This document shows, in pieces, positions 1 to 9,390 of a DNA stretch of 64,000 nucleotides. The translations under genes were made by a program, and so were the position numbers. This stretch comes from JAJDTQ01 sp963422385 (lineage in GTDB: Bacteria > Desulfobacterota > Binatia > UBA9968 > JAJDTQ01). Where the stretch lies: positions 124,001 to 188,000 of the forward strand of contig OY729432.1 in assembly GCA_963422385.1 (NCBI GenBank), written 5' to 3'. The notes beneath the pieces are model-generated. The model did no database searches, was not told the origin of the DNA, and saw only the letters and a program-made list of their open reading frames with translations. Within the stretch, counting starts at the first letter, position 1. The number at the start of each line of letters is the position of its first letter.

Positions 1-1236
1 GACCGCAAAGCTCGAAATCCCGATTTTCGCTTCTACGGCAACGTCCGCTACGGCAGGGACATCTCCCTGAGGGACCTCAAGGACCATTACCACCAGGTGT
101 GCTTCGCCACCGGCGCACAGACCGACCGCAGTCTCGGCATTCCGGGCGAGAGCCTTCGGGGCAGTCACGCCGCTACCGAATTCGTTGCATGGTACAACGG
201 CCATCCCGATTACCGGGAGCGCCGCTTCGACCTGTCCGGGGAAACCGCTGCGGTCATCGGGGTCGGCAACGTCGCCATCGACGTAGCCCGCATCCTGTGC
301 CGAACCTGTGGGGAGCTGGCGGCCACCGACATCACGGACTATGCCCTGGAAGCGCTGCGTCAAAGCAGGATAAAAGACGTTTACCTGATCGGCCGCCGCG
401 GCCCGGCCCAGGCTGCCTTCACGAACCCGGAAATCAGGGAGATGGGGGAGCTCGTTGACGCCGACGTGAAAGTGCTCCCCGAGGAGGCTCGGCTCGACCC
501 GCTCAGCAAAGCCGCCGTCGAAGAGCATCCGGACAGGACAGTCAACCGCAAAATCGAGATCCTGCAAAGCTACGCGGGCCGCGAGCCGGCAGGCAAGTCG
601 CGCAACCTCATCATTCGCTTTCTCCTTTCTCCGACGGAGATCATCGGTGACGGGAACGGCAAGGTGAGCGCCATCCGCGTGGTAAAAAACGAGCTCCATG
701 CCGACGAAGGCGGAACCTTGCGCCCGCGCACCACGGGCGAATACGGGACGATTCCGGCGGACATCGTCTTCCGTTCCGTGGGCTATCGCGGCGTGGCCCT
801 GCCCGGGATTCCTTTCCACGAAGCCCGCGGCGTGATCTTGAATGAAAAGGGCCGGATCCTGGCGGAGGAAGGCGGGGGACCGCTGCGCGGCCTTTACGCC
901 GTCGGATGGATCAAACGCGGGCCCACCGGCGTCATCGGCACCAACAAACCCGATGCCGCGGAGACCGTGCAATGCATGCTGGAGGATCTACGGGCCGGGG
1001 CGACCATCGATCCTGCCCTTCCGGAAGCAGCCGCCGCGGAACGGCTCATCCGACAGCGCCAGCCGGATTACGTGTCCTACGAGGATTGGCTCCGTCTCGA
1101 CGACTTCGAGAGGACTCTCGGCAAGGAACGGGGACGCCCGCGCGTCAAGCTCACCCGTACCGAAGACATGCTGGCCGTGCTGAGGGCCACACCGGACAAG
1201 GAAGTGGAAACGGCCGGAGCGGAACTGCGGAACTGA
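1..1236 (+). CDS. Ferredoxin-NADP(+) reductase, FprA/adrenodoxin reductase type (5' end outside window)
   Basis: The frame is open from the first base, so the N-terminus and its FAD-binding glycine motif lie outside the window; 411 residues are visible. Family enzymes move electrons between NADPH and ferredoxin through FAD. Visible signatures are CFATGAQTDR, typical of glutamate-synthase-beta/FprA proteins, the NADP-binding VIGVGNVAIDVARI stretch, and the C-terminal FAD motif GWIKRGPTGVIGTNKPDA. The C-terminal 90 residues end in a charged tail. The gene converges on pgl, with 113 bp between them and no clear terminator. The family assignment is firm; the actual electron partner cannot be read from the sequence. 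Confidence 0.88.
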   Translation, partial: DRKARNPDFRFYGNVRYGRDISLRDLKDHYHQVCFATGAQTDRSLGIPGESLRGSHAATEFVAWYNGHPDYRERRFDLSGETAAVIGVGNVAIDVARILCRTCGELAATDITDYALEALRQSRIKDVYLIGRRGPAQAAFTNPEIREMGELVDADVKVLPEEARLDPLSKAAVEEHPDRTVNRKIEILQSYAGREPAGKSRNLIIRFLLSPTEIIGDGNGKVSAIRVVKNELHADEGGTLRPRTTGEYGTIPADIVFRSVGYRGVALPGIPFHEARGVILNEKGRILAEEGGGPLRGLYAVGWIKRGPTGVIGTNKPDAAETVQCMLEDLRAGATIDPALPEAAAAERLIRQRQPDYVSYEDWLRLDDFERTLGKERGRPRVKLTRTEDMLAVLRATPDKEVETAGAELRN

Positions 1237-1349
1237 CGTTTGCTTCCGCCTCCCGGCTCCGGCCCACTGTGTCCGGTTACGCGGGCGGACTTGGGGAATC
1301 CAAGGAAGAGCCTGCAAGAGACTTGATCGGAGATTCCGACTGCCTGCCC

Positions 1350-2051
1350 TCACGGGTCGCTCCGGAGCAGCCGCGCCGCGGCGCCGTCGGCCATCACCAC
1401 GGCAGCGTCGGGAGAAACTCGGGCCGCCGGGATGGTGGTATCCCCGTTGCTCAAGCGCAACAGAATCTCACCCTTGTCCTCGCCGGTCACCACCCAGAGA
1501 ATCCGGCGCGCGCCGTCGAGAACCGGAAAGGTCAGCGTCATCCGCCGGCGGCCTTGGTACGGATCCGTGACGGCTACGGGCGCATCGCGGACTTCCAGCA
1601 CCGGACTACCCGGAATCAGGGACGCCGTGTGACCATCCGGTCCCAGTCCGAGGTGAACCAGATCCAGACGGCGCGACGGTCCCGCCAACCGCTCGATGAC
1701 GCCGGCGTATGCTCTTGCCGCGGCATCGAGGTCGTCTTCCCCCACGGGCATGGCGTGGATCTGCTCGGGCTTGAGGGACACCTGCTCCAGCAGACTCTCC
1801 CGCAACCGCGTGAGATTCCGGTCCGGATGCCCTTCCGGGGCAACCCGTTCGTCCACCTGAAGGATCTGAACCGCCTTCCAGGGAACGTCCTCACGCACCA
1901 GATCTCGCAGCATGACCCACGGTGTCCGGCCGCCGCTCACGGCAAAGACGAACCGGCCCCTGGATCTCACCGCCGACCGCGCGACCGCGGCGATGAACTC
2001 CGCGGCCCGCCGCGCCACGGCGCCGGCATCGGGGAGCACCTCGATCTTCAT
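1350..2051 (-). CDS. pgl: 6-phosphogluconolactonase
   Basis: This 233-residue protein would hydrolyse 6-phosphogluconolactone to 6-phosphogluconate in the oxidative pentose phosphate pathway. Family motifs are AVSGGRTP near residue 40, the VDERVAP segment, and GLGPDGHTASL, which carries the catalytic-site His. I chose the ATG at 2051, which overlaps the gnd stop in an ATGA arrangement. An open frame extends further upstream but reads into gnd antisense and adds nothing family-like. Length is normal for the DevB/Pgl family. Coupling to gnd supports a small pentose-phosphate operon; no zwf is seen here. Confidence 0.92.
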   Translation of the reverse strand: MKIEVLPDAGAVARRAAEFIAAVARSAVRSRGRFVFAVSGGRTPWVMLRDLVREDVPWKAVQILQVDERVAPEGHPDRNLTRLRESLLEQVSLKPEQIHAMPVGEDDLDAAARAYAGVIERLAGPSRRLDLVHLGLGPDGHTASLIPGSPVLEVRDAPVAVTDPYQGRRRMTLTFPVLDGARRILWVVTGEDKGEILLRLSNGDTTIPAARVSPDAAVVMADGAAARLLRSDP

Positions 2052-3100
2052 GGACTCTCGCGTACCTTGCCCGCGGAAGCCTGATGGCCGCTGGGCAGCT
2101 CTTCGTGTCCACCGAACTGAAAGCGCATGGCCGACAGAAGCTTGTCGGCAAAATCCGCTTCCCCGCGAGAGCTGAACCGCTCGAACAGGGCCGCGGTGAG
2201 AACGTGTGCGGGCACCGCCTCCTCCACCGCGGCGTGGATGGTCCAGCGTCCTTCCCCCGAATCGGACACCCGGCCCGCGAACCGTTTCAGATCCGAGTCC
2301 TCCAGCAACGCGTTGGCGGTGAGATCCAGCAGCCAGGAGGTGACCACGCTGCCACGGCGCCACAACTCCGCCACCTCTCCCAGATCGAAGTCGTACTGGT
2401 AGTGCTCGGGGTCTCTCAGCGGGGTCTGTTCCGCGCTGGCGGTCCGTCCCTGCTTGCCGACGTTGGCGTGCTTGAGGATGTTGAAACCCTCGGCGTAGGC
2501 CGCCATGAGACCGTACTCAATGCCGTTATGAACCATCTTGACGAAATGCCCCGCGCCGTTGGGGCCGCAGTGCAGGTAGCCGTGCTCCGCGGTACCCTTG
2601 CCCGGCTGCCGGCCCGGCGTCGGCGACGCCGTGTCGATGCCGGGGGCCAGAGTGACGAAGATCGGATCGAGATGCTTGACCACACCCGGCTCGCCGCCGA
2701 TCATCTGGCAATAACCCCGGTCCAGACCCCAGACCCCGCCGCTGGTGCCCACGTCCACGTAGTGGATGCCCCTGGCCTGCATCTCACGAGCCCGCCGGAT
2801 ATCGTCGATGTAGCAGGAGTTGCCGCCGTCGATCACGATGTCGTCCGTCTCGAGGTGCTCCACCAGGGAGCCGATGGTCTGGTCCACCACGGCCGCGGGC
2901 ACCATCATCCACACCGCCCGTGGTTTCTCGATCTTCGCAATCATCTCCGCCAGCGAAGCGCTCCCCACGGCGCCCTCCCCGGCCAGGCCCCGGACCGCGT
3001 CGGCATGCACGTCGAACACCACCACCTCGTGCCCGGCCTTGATCAGCCGCCGCGCCATGTTGCCGCCCATTCTTCCCAAACCGATTATGCCCAGTTGCAT
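2048..3100 (-). CDS. gnd: 6-phosphogluconate dehydrogenase, decarboxylating (short form)
   Basis: The 350-residue product matches the short, often NAD-preferring, Gnd/YqeC subgroup rather than the 470-residue classical enzyme. It would oxidise and decarboxylate 6-phosphogluconate to ribulose 5-phosphate. The Rossmann start MQLGIIGLGRMGGNMARRL, the GGNSCYIDD segment, the substrate motif DVGTSGGVWGL and the catalytic region GAGHFVKMVHNGIEYG are all present. The start is preceded by AAGGAGATTCGT, a strong ribosome-binding site. The stop overlaps the pgl start, so the two are probably translationally coupled. It is divergent from the GH15 gene, sharing a 179-bp upstream region. Confidence 0.93.
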   Translation of the reverse strand: MQLGIIGLGRMGGNMARRLIKAGHEVVVFDVHADAVRGLAGEGAVGSASLAEMIAKIEKPRAVWMMVPAAVVDQTIGSLVEHLETDDIVIDGGNSCYIDDIRRAREMQARGIHYVDVGTSGGVWGLDRGYCQMIGGEPGVVKHLDPIFVTLAPGIDTASPTPGRQPGKGTAEHGYLHCGPNGAGHFVKMVHNGIEYGLMAAYAEGFNILKHANVGKQGRTASAEQTPLRDPEHYQYDFDLGEVAELWRRGSVVTSWLLDLTANALLEDSDLKRFAGRVSDSGEGRWTIHAAVEEAVPAHVLTAALFERFSSRGEADFADKLLSAMRFQFGGHEELPSGHQASAGKVRESP

Positions 3101-3279
3101 ACGAATCTCCTTGGATACGGTATGTTCCGTTCGGTCCCTGGATTTTGTTCGACTCCGTGTCGCCGCGAACCCGGTTGACTACGATGCATCTTAGCATACG
3201 ATACGGCACCGCAGGACACGCGCGCCGCCGCGCACGCATGATGGTATTGGCGGTCGGGATGCGATAGAGTGTCCGCGTC

Positions 3280-5121
3280 ATGTACGCTCCCATCGAGAAC
3301 TACGGCGTCATCGGCGATCTTCACACCGTGGCCTTGGTGGGCAACCACGGCTCCATCGACTGGTTCTGTTATCCGCGCTTCGATTCGCCCAGCGTCTTCG
3401 GCGCCGTGCTCGACGACCGGAAGGGCGGCCGTTTCATCATCGGCCCCGACCGCGGCAATGTCACCTGCCGGCAGTTGTACCTGCCGGACACGAACATCCT
3501 GATCACCCGCTTCATGACCGAGGAAGGCGTCAGCGAGGTGATGGACTTCATGCCCCTGGGCCCCTCCGACGAGAGCTACCACGGCCGCGTCATCCGCATC
3601 GCCAAGGTGGTCCGTGGCGCCATGTCGCTCAGGCTGGAGTGTACGCCGGCGTTCGACTACGGCCGCGCGGAGCACAAGGTGGAGATCCGCGGCAACCGGG
3701 CGGTGTTTCACAGCGATAACCTGAGCTGCATGCTGAAGGTGTCCCAGACCGTCGGCAACCGGGATGCGGTGGCCATCCGTCCCACTGGCAACGGCGGCGT
3801 CGTCGCCAGGGGAGCCTTGCGCGAGAACAGCGTGCTGGCGGCGGTGTTCCAGGGCGTGGACGACCGCGGCGCCGACTGCGAGTGCCCGGAAGTGGACGGC
3901 TGTATCGAGCTGCTGGAGCAGACCGAAAACTACTGGCATCAATGGCTCCGGCAGTCCCGCTACAGCGGCCGCTGGCGCGAGCGGGTGGACCGCTCCGCAC
4001 TGGTGCTGAAGCTCCTGTGCTACGAGCCTACCGGGGCCATCGTGGCCGCGCCCACCTGCAGCCTGCCGGAGGACATCGGCGGGGTGCGCAACTGGGACTA
4101 CCGCTACACCTGGATCCGGGACGCCAGCTTCAGCCTGTACGGGCTCATGCGGCTGGGCTTCACCCACGAGGCCGGCCGGTTCATGGACTGGCTCAAGGAG
4201 CGCTGCGGCGACCTGCAACCCGACGGCTCGCTGCAGATCATGTACGGCATCCGCGGCGAGAAAAACCTGCCGGAGTCCACCCTCGACCACTGGGAAGGCT
4301 ACCGGAAGTCGTCGCCCGTCCGCATCGGCAACGCCGCCGCCAACCAGCTCCAGCTAGACATCTACGGCGAGATGATGGACTCGGTCTATCTCTTCAACAA
4401 GTACGGCACCCCCATCGACTCGGAGCTCTGGACCAACCTGTCGCGCCTGATGGAATGGGTCTGCGACCGCTGGGACCAGCCGGACGAGGGGATCTGGGAG
4501 GTCCGTGGCGACCGCCAGCACTTCGTCTACTCCAAGCTCATGTGCTGGGTGGCCCTCGACCGGGGCGTGCGCCTGGCGGAAAAACGTTCCTTTCCGGCCA
4601 ACCGCGAGCGGTGGCTCAAGACCCGGGACGCCATCTATCAGCGGATCATGGCTGACGGGTTCAACCGGCAACGGAACGCCTTCGTGCAGGCCTTCGGCAG
4701 CAACACCCTGGACGCCAGCAACCTGCTCATGCCGCTGGTGTTCTTCGTGTCCCCCACCGACCCCAAGATGCTCTCGACCCTGGATGCCATCAACTGCCCG
4801 CCGCACGAGGGCGGGCTGCTGTCTGACAGCCTGGTCTACCGCTACGACGTGGCCGAGACCGCCGACGGCCTCACCGGCGAGGAAGGCACCTTCAGCATGT
4901 GCACCTTCTGGCTGGTGGAAGCCCTGACCCGGGCCGGGCGGCTCCGGAACGCCCGCTTCATCTTCGAGAAGATGCTGAGCTACGCCAACCACCTGGGACT
5001 CTATTCGGAAGAGACCGGTCCCCGGGGCGAGTCCCTGGGCAACTTCCCCCAGGCCTTCACCCACCTGGGCCTCATCAGTGCCGCCTTCAACCTGGACCGC
5101 AAGCTCGGGGCCGGCGACTGA
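3280..5121 (+). CDS. Glycoside hydrolase family 15 (glucoamylase/trehalase-like)
   Basis: This 613-residue protein has the two-part GH15 plan: an N-terminal beta-sandwich starting MYAPIENYGVIGDLHTVAL with the GSIDWFCYPRFDSPS motif, and an (alpha/alpha)6 barrel from about residue 240. Catalytic-type glutamates lie in GIWEVRG near residue 407 and in YSEETGPRGE near the C-terminus, followed by LGNFPQAFTHLGL. It would release glucose from alpha-glucans or trehalose; no signal peptide is seen, so it is probably cytoplasmic. It sits divergent from gnd and pgl, consistent with feeding sugar into the pentose phosphate route. The ribosome-binding site before the ATG is weak. GH15 is firm, the substrate is not. 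Confidence 0.9.
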   Translation: MYAPIENYGVIGDLHTVALVGNHGSIDWFCYPRFDSPSVFGAVLDDRKGGRFIIGPDRGNVTCRQLYLPDTNILITRFMTEEGVSEVMDFMPLGPSDESYHGRVIRIAKVVRGAMSLRLECTPAFDYGRAEHKVEIRGNRAVFHSDNLSCMLKVSQTVGNRDAVAIRPTGNGGVVARGALRENSVLAAVFQGVDDRGADCECPEVDGCIELLEQTENYWHQWLRQSRYSGRWRERVDRSALVLKLLCYEPTGAIVAAPTCSLPEDIGGVRNWDYRYTWIRDASFSLYGLMRLGFTHEAGRFMDWLKERCGDLQPDGSLQIMYGIRGEKNLPESTLDHWEGYRKSSPVRIGNAAANQLQLDIYGEMMDSVYLFNKYGTPIDSELWTNLSRLMEWVCDRWDQPDEGIWEVRGDRQHFVYSKLMCWVALDRGVRLAEKRSFPANRERWLKTRDAIYQRIMADGFNRQRNAFVQAFGSNTLDASNLLMPLVFFVSPTDPKMLSTLDAINCPPHEGGLLSDSLVYRYDVAETADGLTGEEGTFSMCTFWLVEALTRAGRLRNARFIFEKMLSYANHLGLYSEETGPRGESLGNFPQAFTHLGLISAAFNLDRKLGAGD

Positions 5122-5150
5122 GCCCGGCCGCCATCCCCTGCCCCGCCTGG

Positions 5151-5171
5151 ATTCCGGGTCAAGCCCGGAAT
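5151..5171. repeat. Intergenic palindrome ATTCCGGG...CCCGGAAT
   Basis: A perfect 8-bp inverted repeat, ATTCCGGG and CCCGGAAT with a 5-nt loop, lies 29 bp after the GH15 stop and is followed by GACGG. Palindromes ending in CCGGAATGACG occur as dispersed intergenic units in many bacteria. The 10336-10363 hairpin looks like a relative. It could also act as a transcription terminator for the GH15 gene, although no T-run follows. Confidence 0.5.
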
Positions 5172-5329
5172 GACGGATTCGAGGTCTTGCCGCCGTCTCG
5201 TGCCCAACCGGATAATCAGCAAGGCTTCCCGGCATGGGGCGTTTCAAGAGGTTGTGACAGGCCCGACGTTCGCGTAAACAGAACCCTTGAATACGGCCCC
5301 GATACATCCAGGGAACGGAGGAACCCCAT

Positions 5330-6427
5330 ATGTTGTCAAGAGTGCTTGTAGCTTTGGCCGTGCTTGGTCTGAGCATGCCCGCTTTCGCCTAGGAGAAGAT
5401 CTCACCGGCGCTGCAGAAGGTCATCGACGGCGCCAAAAAGGAAGGCGCGCTGAAGATCCAGTGGTCGGCCGGCAGGTTCGGCGGGGATGCCGGCGTTCGG
5501 AAAATGGTTGACGCCATGAACAAGCGGTACGGGACCAACGTCAGGCTCCGCTTCACGCCCGGCCCCAGCTTCCCGCGCATGACCGCCAAGCTGTTGCAGG
5601 AGAAGGCGGGAGGCCAGCCGGCGAGCAGCGACATCCACCTTGGCACCTCCAACCATATCTCCCAAGGCACCGCCAAGGGGATGCTGCGTGAGCTGGACTG
5701 GGACGCGCTGCTGGAGCGGCCCAACCCCAAGGACGCCAACATCAACCGGGTAGCCCCCAAGGGCACGGCGGTGGCCATCGCCTCGCGCGTGGTGGGCATC
5801 TCGTACAACGCGAGCCTGGTCAAGGGTGATGACGTTCCCAAGAGCATGGAGGACGTATTCAAACCCAGGTTCAAGGGCAAGATCGCGTCCACGCCCTATG
5901 CCACCGGGCTTTACCAGTTCGCCGCCGAGGACATGCTGGGGCGTGAACGCATGACCGACTACACCAAGCGCCTCGCCGCGCACATCGGCGGACTGATGAG
6001 CTGCAACGCCATGGAGCGTATCGCCAGCGGCGAGTTCCTCATGCTCGTGTTTGACTGCGGTCACGACGATGCCCTGCGCATGAAGCGCAAGGGCGCCCCG
6101 GTGGCTCAGGCCACCATCAAGGAGATCTCGCGGGTCAACGTCATGTACTTCGGCGTGCCCAAGCACGCGGAGAACCCCAACGCCGCCGTCCTGCTCTCCA
6201 ACTTCCTGAACACCGAGCAGGGTCAGAAGCTCCAGTTCGACCTGGGCGGACATGACCTCCACATCTACCCGGAAGCCAATACCCGCAAACCGGTCCGGAA
6301 GATCGTCGCCGGCGGCGGGCTTCTCTTCATCGACACGGTGGAGCGCAACAACATGCATGATCCCAAGCAGCTCCGGAAGATCCAGGCGGAGTTCCGGAAG
6401 GTTCTCAAGCAGGGCGGGAAAAAATGA
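5330..6427 (+). pseudogene. ABC transporter substrate-binding protein, interrupted by an in-frame TAG
   Basis: GGAGGAA at 5317-5323 precedes an ATG at 5330 that opens a clean 20-residue signal peptide ending SMPAFA. The next codon, 5390-5392, is TAG, after which the same frame continues as EKISPALQKVIDG and runs to 6427 as a periplasmic binding protein of the iron(III)/putrescine type. The residue at this junction is often Gln, so a CAG to TAG change is the simplest explanation. Without readthrough or suppression the protein would not be exported. Translation starting inside, for example at the ATG at 5504, would lack the signal. Permease and ATPase genes follow in the same direction. The function is inferred from this context and fold-level similarity. 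Confidence 0.75.
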
Positions 6428-6486
6428 CGATGGAGACCACGGGTCTCGCGAGCGTTTCGGAGCGAAGCTGAAGGAGGCCCCCAGCC

Positions 6487-8199
6487 TTGCGCCGGCCGCG
6501 CCTCCACGGGACCGTTTCCCCCTTGCTGCCCGTCGCGCTGCTCCCCATGGGACTCGTGGCGGTGTTCATCCTGGTGATCGTGTGGGTGAGTGTCCAGAGC
6601 GGTACTCTGGGCACCGCCCACAGCACCTTCACCCTGGAGAACTACCGGGACGTCCTCGGCGATCCGGACGTCTATGACGTGATGGGGAACACGCTCTGGT
6701 TCGCGTGCTCCACGGTGTTCTTCGCGCTGCTGATCGGGCTGCCCATCGCGTGGCTGACCGAACGCAGCACCATCCCCGGCAAGCCGGCGATCTACGTCAT
6801 CATGACGCTGGGCCTCCTGATCCCCGGCATCTTCGTGGCCATGGGGTGGACGTTCATCGCCCATCCACGCATCGGCTTTCTCAACCGCTTCCTGGTGGCC
6901 CTTCTGGGACTGGACGACGGGCCCATCAACATCGCCACGCCCGTGGGCATGGGGTTCGTGCAGGGCTTGAACCTGGCGCCGCTGGCCTTCATCCTCACCA
7001 CGCAGATGTTCCGGGCCATGAACCCCATGCTGGAAGAGGCGGCGCGCACCTCGGGCATGAGCGCGGCGGCGACCCTGCGGCGGGTGACGCTGCCCTTGGC
7101 CATGCCCGCCATCCTGGCCGCGGTCATCTACATCTTCATCATCGGCATCGCCACTTTCGACGTGCCGGCTGTCATCGGGTTGGGAAACCGGGTCTACCTG
7201 TTCAGCACCTACCTGTTCACGCTGACGTTTCCCGAGGACCTGGAGCCCCGCTACGGCATCACCGGCGCGGTGGGGGTGATCATGATCGTGGTGGCGCTGG
7301 CGCTCACGGCCTGGTACGGCCGGGTGCTGCAGCGCGGCAACCGCTACCAGGTCATCACCGGCAAGGGTTATCGGCCCAAGCTGCTGGACCTGGGCCGGTG
7401 GAACACGGCCGCCTGGACCATGATCGCCCTCTACGCCGTCATCTCCAAGCTCCTGCCCATCGCGCTCATCGCGTTCATCGCGTTCGCGCCGTACGTGGCG
7501 CCGCCTTCGCTGGCGCTCCTGGATCAGCTTTCGCTGGCCAATTTCTACAGCGTCAACTGGGAACTGGTGATGCGGGGCATGAGGCACACGGTGATCCTGA
7601 TGTTCGTGGTGCCGCTGCTGGTGCTGGTGTTCGCCTTCGCCATCTCGTGGCTGGTGGTGCGCACGCGAAGCCGCGGACGCTACGTCCTCGAGTTCGGGGC
7701 ATTCCTGCCTCACACCGTGCCGGAACTGCTTTTCGCCATCGGCGCCCTGCTCGTGGCGCTGTTCGTGCTGCGGGATTACCTGCCGCTATACGGCACCGTT
7801 TGGCTCATCGCGCTGGTCTATCTCGTGACCCGCCTGCCCTTCGCCACCCGCGCCATCAACAGCGCGCTGCTCCAGGTCCACAAGGAGCTGGAGGAGGCCG
7901 CCTACGTGTCGGGGCTGTCCATGCTGCGGGCCAACCGGCGCGTGCTGCTGCCGCTTTTGCGCCCTACCCTGCTGTCCGTTTGGGTCTGGACCGCCCTGCT
8001 GGTATACCGCGAGGTGACCGTGGCCGTGTTCCTCGCCGGCGAGAACAACATCACTCTCACCGCGGTCGTGTGGAGCTACTGGAACGCCGCCGGCATGACC
8101 GAGGCCTCGGTGGTGACCACACTGATGATCCTGTTCTTCTCGCCGCTGTTACTGCTGTTCTGGATCTTCGGCCGGCGCAGCGCCTTGGCCGGGCAGTGA
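6487..8199 (+). CDS. ABC transporter permease, fused two-domain FbpB type
   Basis: The 570-residue protein contains about twelve hydrophobic segments and two copies of the cytoplasmic EAA loop, EAARTSGMSAAATL around residue 185 and EAAYVSGLSMLRA around residue 470. One polypeptide therefore supplies both halves of the channel, as in FbpB/ThiP-like iron or thiamine importers. I used the TTG at 6487; no better start is apparent and no strong ribosome-binding site is visible, so the start may move slightly. It lies 59 bp after the binding-protein gene and 26 bp before the ATPase gene, forming a standard importer operon. Confidence 0.9.
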   Translation: MRRPRLHGTVSPLLPVALLPMGLVAVFILVIVWVSVQSGTLGTAHSTFTLENYRDVLGDPDVYDVMGNTLWFACSTVFFALLIGLPIAWLTERSTIPGKPAIYVIMTLGLLIPGIFVAMGWTFIAHPRIGFLNRFLVALLGLDDGPINIATPVGMGFVQGLNLAPLAFILTTQMFRAMNPMLEEAARTSGMSAAATLRRVTLPLAMPAILAAVIYIFIIGIATFDVPAVIGLGNRVYLFSTYLFTLTFPEDLEPRYGITGAVGVIMIVVALALTAWYGRVLQRGNRYQVITGKGYRPKLLDLGRWNTAAWTMIALYAVISKLLPIALIAFIAFAPYVAPPSLALLDQLSLANFYSVNWELVMRGMRHTVILMFVVPLLVLVFAFAISWLVVRTRSRGRYVLEFGAFLPHTVPELLFAIGALLVALFVLRDYLPLYGTVWLIALVYLVTRLPFATRAINSALLQVHKELEEAAYVSGLSMLRANRRVLLPLLRPTLLSVWVWTALLVYREVTVAVFLAGENNITLTAVVWSYWNAAGMTEASVVTTLMILFFSPLLLLFWIFGRRSALAGQ

Positions 8200-8225
8200 G
8201 GCTGAACGGCTGCCGAGCCCTGTTC

Positions 8226-9308
8226 ATGATCCGCATCCGCAAGCTCGAAAAGATCTTCGACTCCGCCCGCGGGCCGGTGCGCGCCGTCGGCGGCATCGAC
8301 CTGGAGGTGGCCCAGGGCGAGTTCATGGTGTTGCTCGGTCCCAGTGGCTGCGGCAAGACCACGACCCTACGCTGCGTCGCCGGCCTGGAGCGCCCGGACG
8401 GCGGCTCCATCGAAATCGACGGCGAGCTGGTGGACAGCGCCGGCGGCGGCGCCTACGTGCCGCCCGAGCGGCGCGACATCGGCATGGTGTTCCAGAGCTA
8501 CGCCGTCTGGCCCCATCTGAACGTCTATCAGAACGTTGTGCTGCCGCTCACCGAGGGGCAGCGGCGCAGCCCCCGCTCGGAGGTCCGGGAACGCGCCCTG
8601 GAGGCGCTGCGGCTGGTGCGCCTGGAGGGCCTGGAGGAACGCCCGGTCACCGACCTGAGCGGCGGACAGCAGCAGCGCGTGGCCCTGGCCCGGGCAGTGG
8701 TGACCCGGCCCAAGGTGCTGCTCATGGACGAGCCCCTGAGCAACCTCGACGCGCGTCTCCGGGACCAGATGCGAGACGAGTTGCGCCGGATCGCCGAGTC
8801 CGTGCAGGTAACGTCCCTGTACGTAACCCACGATCAGGCCGAGGCCCTGAGCCTGGGCGACCGGGTATGCGTGATGGACGAGGGCGAGATCCTGCAACTG
8901 GGCACGCCCAGGCAGGTCTACTCCGAGCCCCCCAACCTCTTCGTCGCCCGCTTCGTGGGCGAGATGAACTTCATCCCGGGCACGGTGGTGGACTCCGGCC
9001 ACGTGGACTCCGGCCTGGGAAACATCACGTGCGCCGTGCCGCCCGCCTGCGGCGCGGGGGCAGCGGTGGTGCTCGGCATCCGCCCCGAGCACGCCGTCAT
9101 CGCACCGGGCGACGCGCCGACCTCCCTGCGCGGGCAGGTCCTGCGGCAAACCTACCTGGGCGACGCGCTGCACTGCCGGGTCCGGGTGGGCGAGGTGGAG
9201 CTGACCGTCAAGGCCGCAGGCGACGCGGACTACGCCAGAGGCGATACGGTGGCGGTGTCCTTGCCCGACAAGGGCTGGCACGTGTTCCCGGAAGGAAGAG
9301 GAAGATAG
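8226..9308 (+). CDS. ABC transporter ATP-binding protein (FbpC/PotA type)
   Basis: A 360-residue ATPase with Walker A GPSGCGKTT near residue 40, Q-loop VFQSYAVWPH, signature LSGGQQQR, Walker B VLLMDEP and switch YVTHDQAEA. The C-terminal 120 residues form the TOBE region found in FbpC, PotA and UgpC. The ATG at 8226 was chosen because the nucleotide-binding fold begins directly after it (MIRIRKLEKIF); the longer frame upstream is antisense-like coding in another phase of the permease. It would power the importer encoded immediately upstream. Substrate is unresolved; the family covers iron, polyamines and sugars. Confidence 0.93.
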   Translation: MIRIRKLEKIFDSARGPVRAVGGIDLEVAQGEFMVLLGPSGCGKTTTLRCVAGLERPDGGSIEIDGELVDSAGGGAYVPPERRDIGMVFQSYAVWPHLNVYQNVVLPLTEGQRRSPRSEVRERALEALRLVRLEGLEERPVTDLSGGQQQRVALARAVVTRPKVLLMDEPLSNLDARLRDQMRDELRRIAESVQVTSLYVTHDQAEALSLGDRVCVMDEGEILQLGTPRQVYSEPPNLFVARFVGEMNFIPGTVVDSGHVDSGLGNITCAVPPACGAGAAVVLGIRPEHAVIAPGDAPTSLRGQVLRQTYLGDALHCRVRVGEVELTVKAAGDADYARGDTVAVSLPDKGWHVFPEGRGR

Positions 9309-9390
9309 AGACGATTGCGGTATCGGGCGGTATGTCGCGTGTGGACACGGAACCCGTTCATTGCGCACAAGACGAAAGGAACGACATCCC

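Noticed and set aside
5390..5392. TAG as pyrrolysine
   Set aside because: Pyrrolysine is confined to few lineages and specific methyltransferases; position after a signal peptide gives no reason for it.
6705..9308. A single 867-codon plus-strand frame covering permease and ATPase
   Set aside because: Only its last 360 codons look like protein (the ABC ATPase). The front part is an out-of-phase reading of the permease gene.
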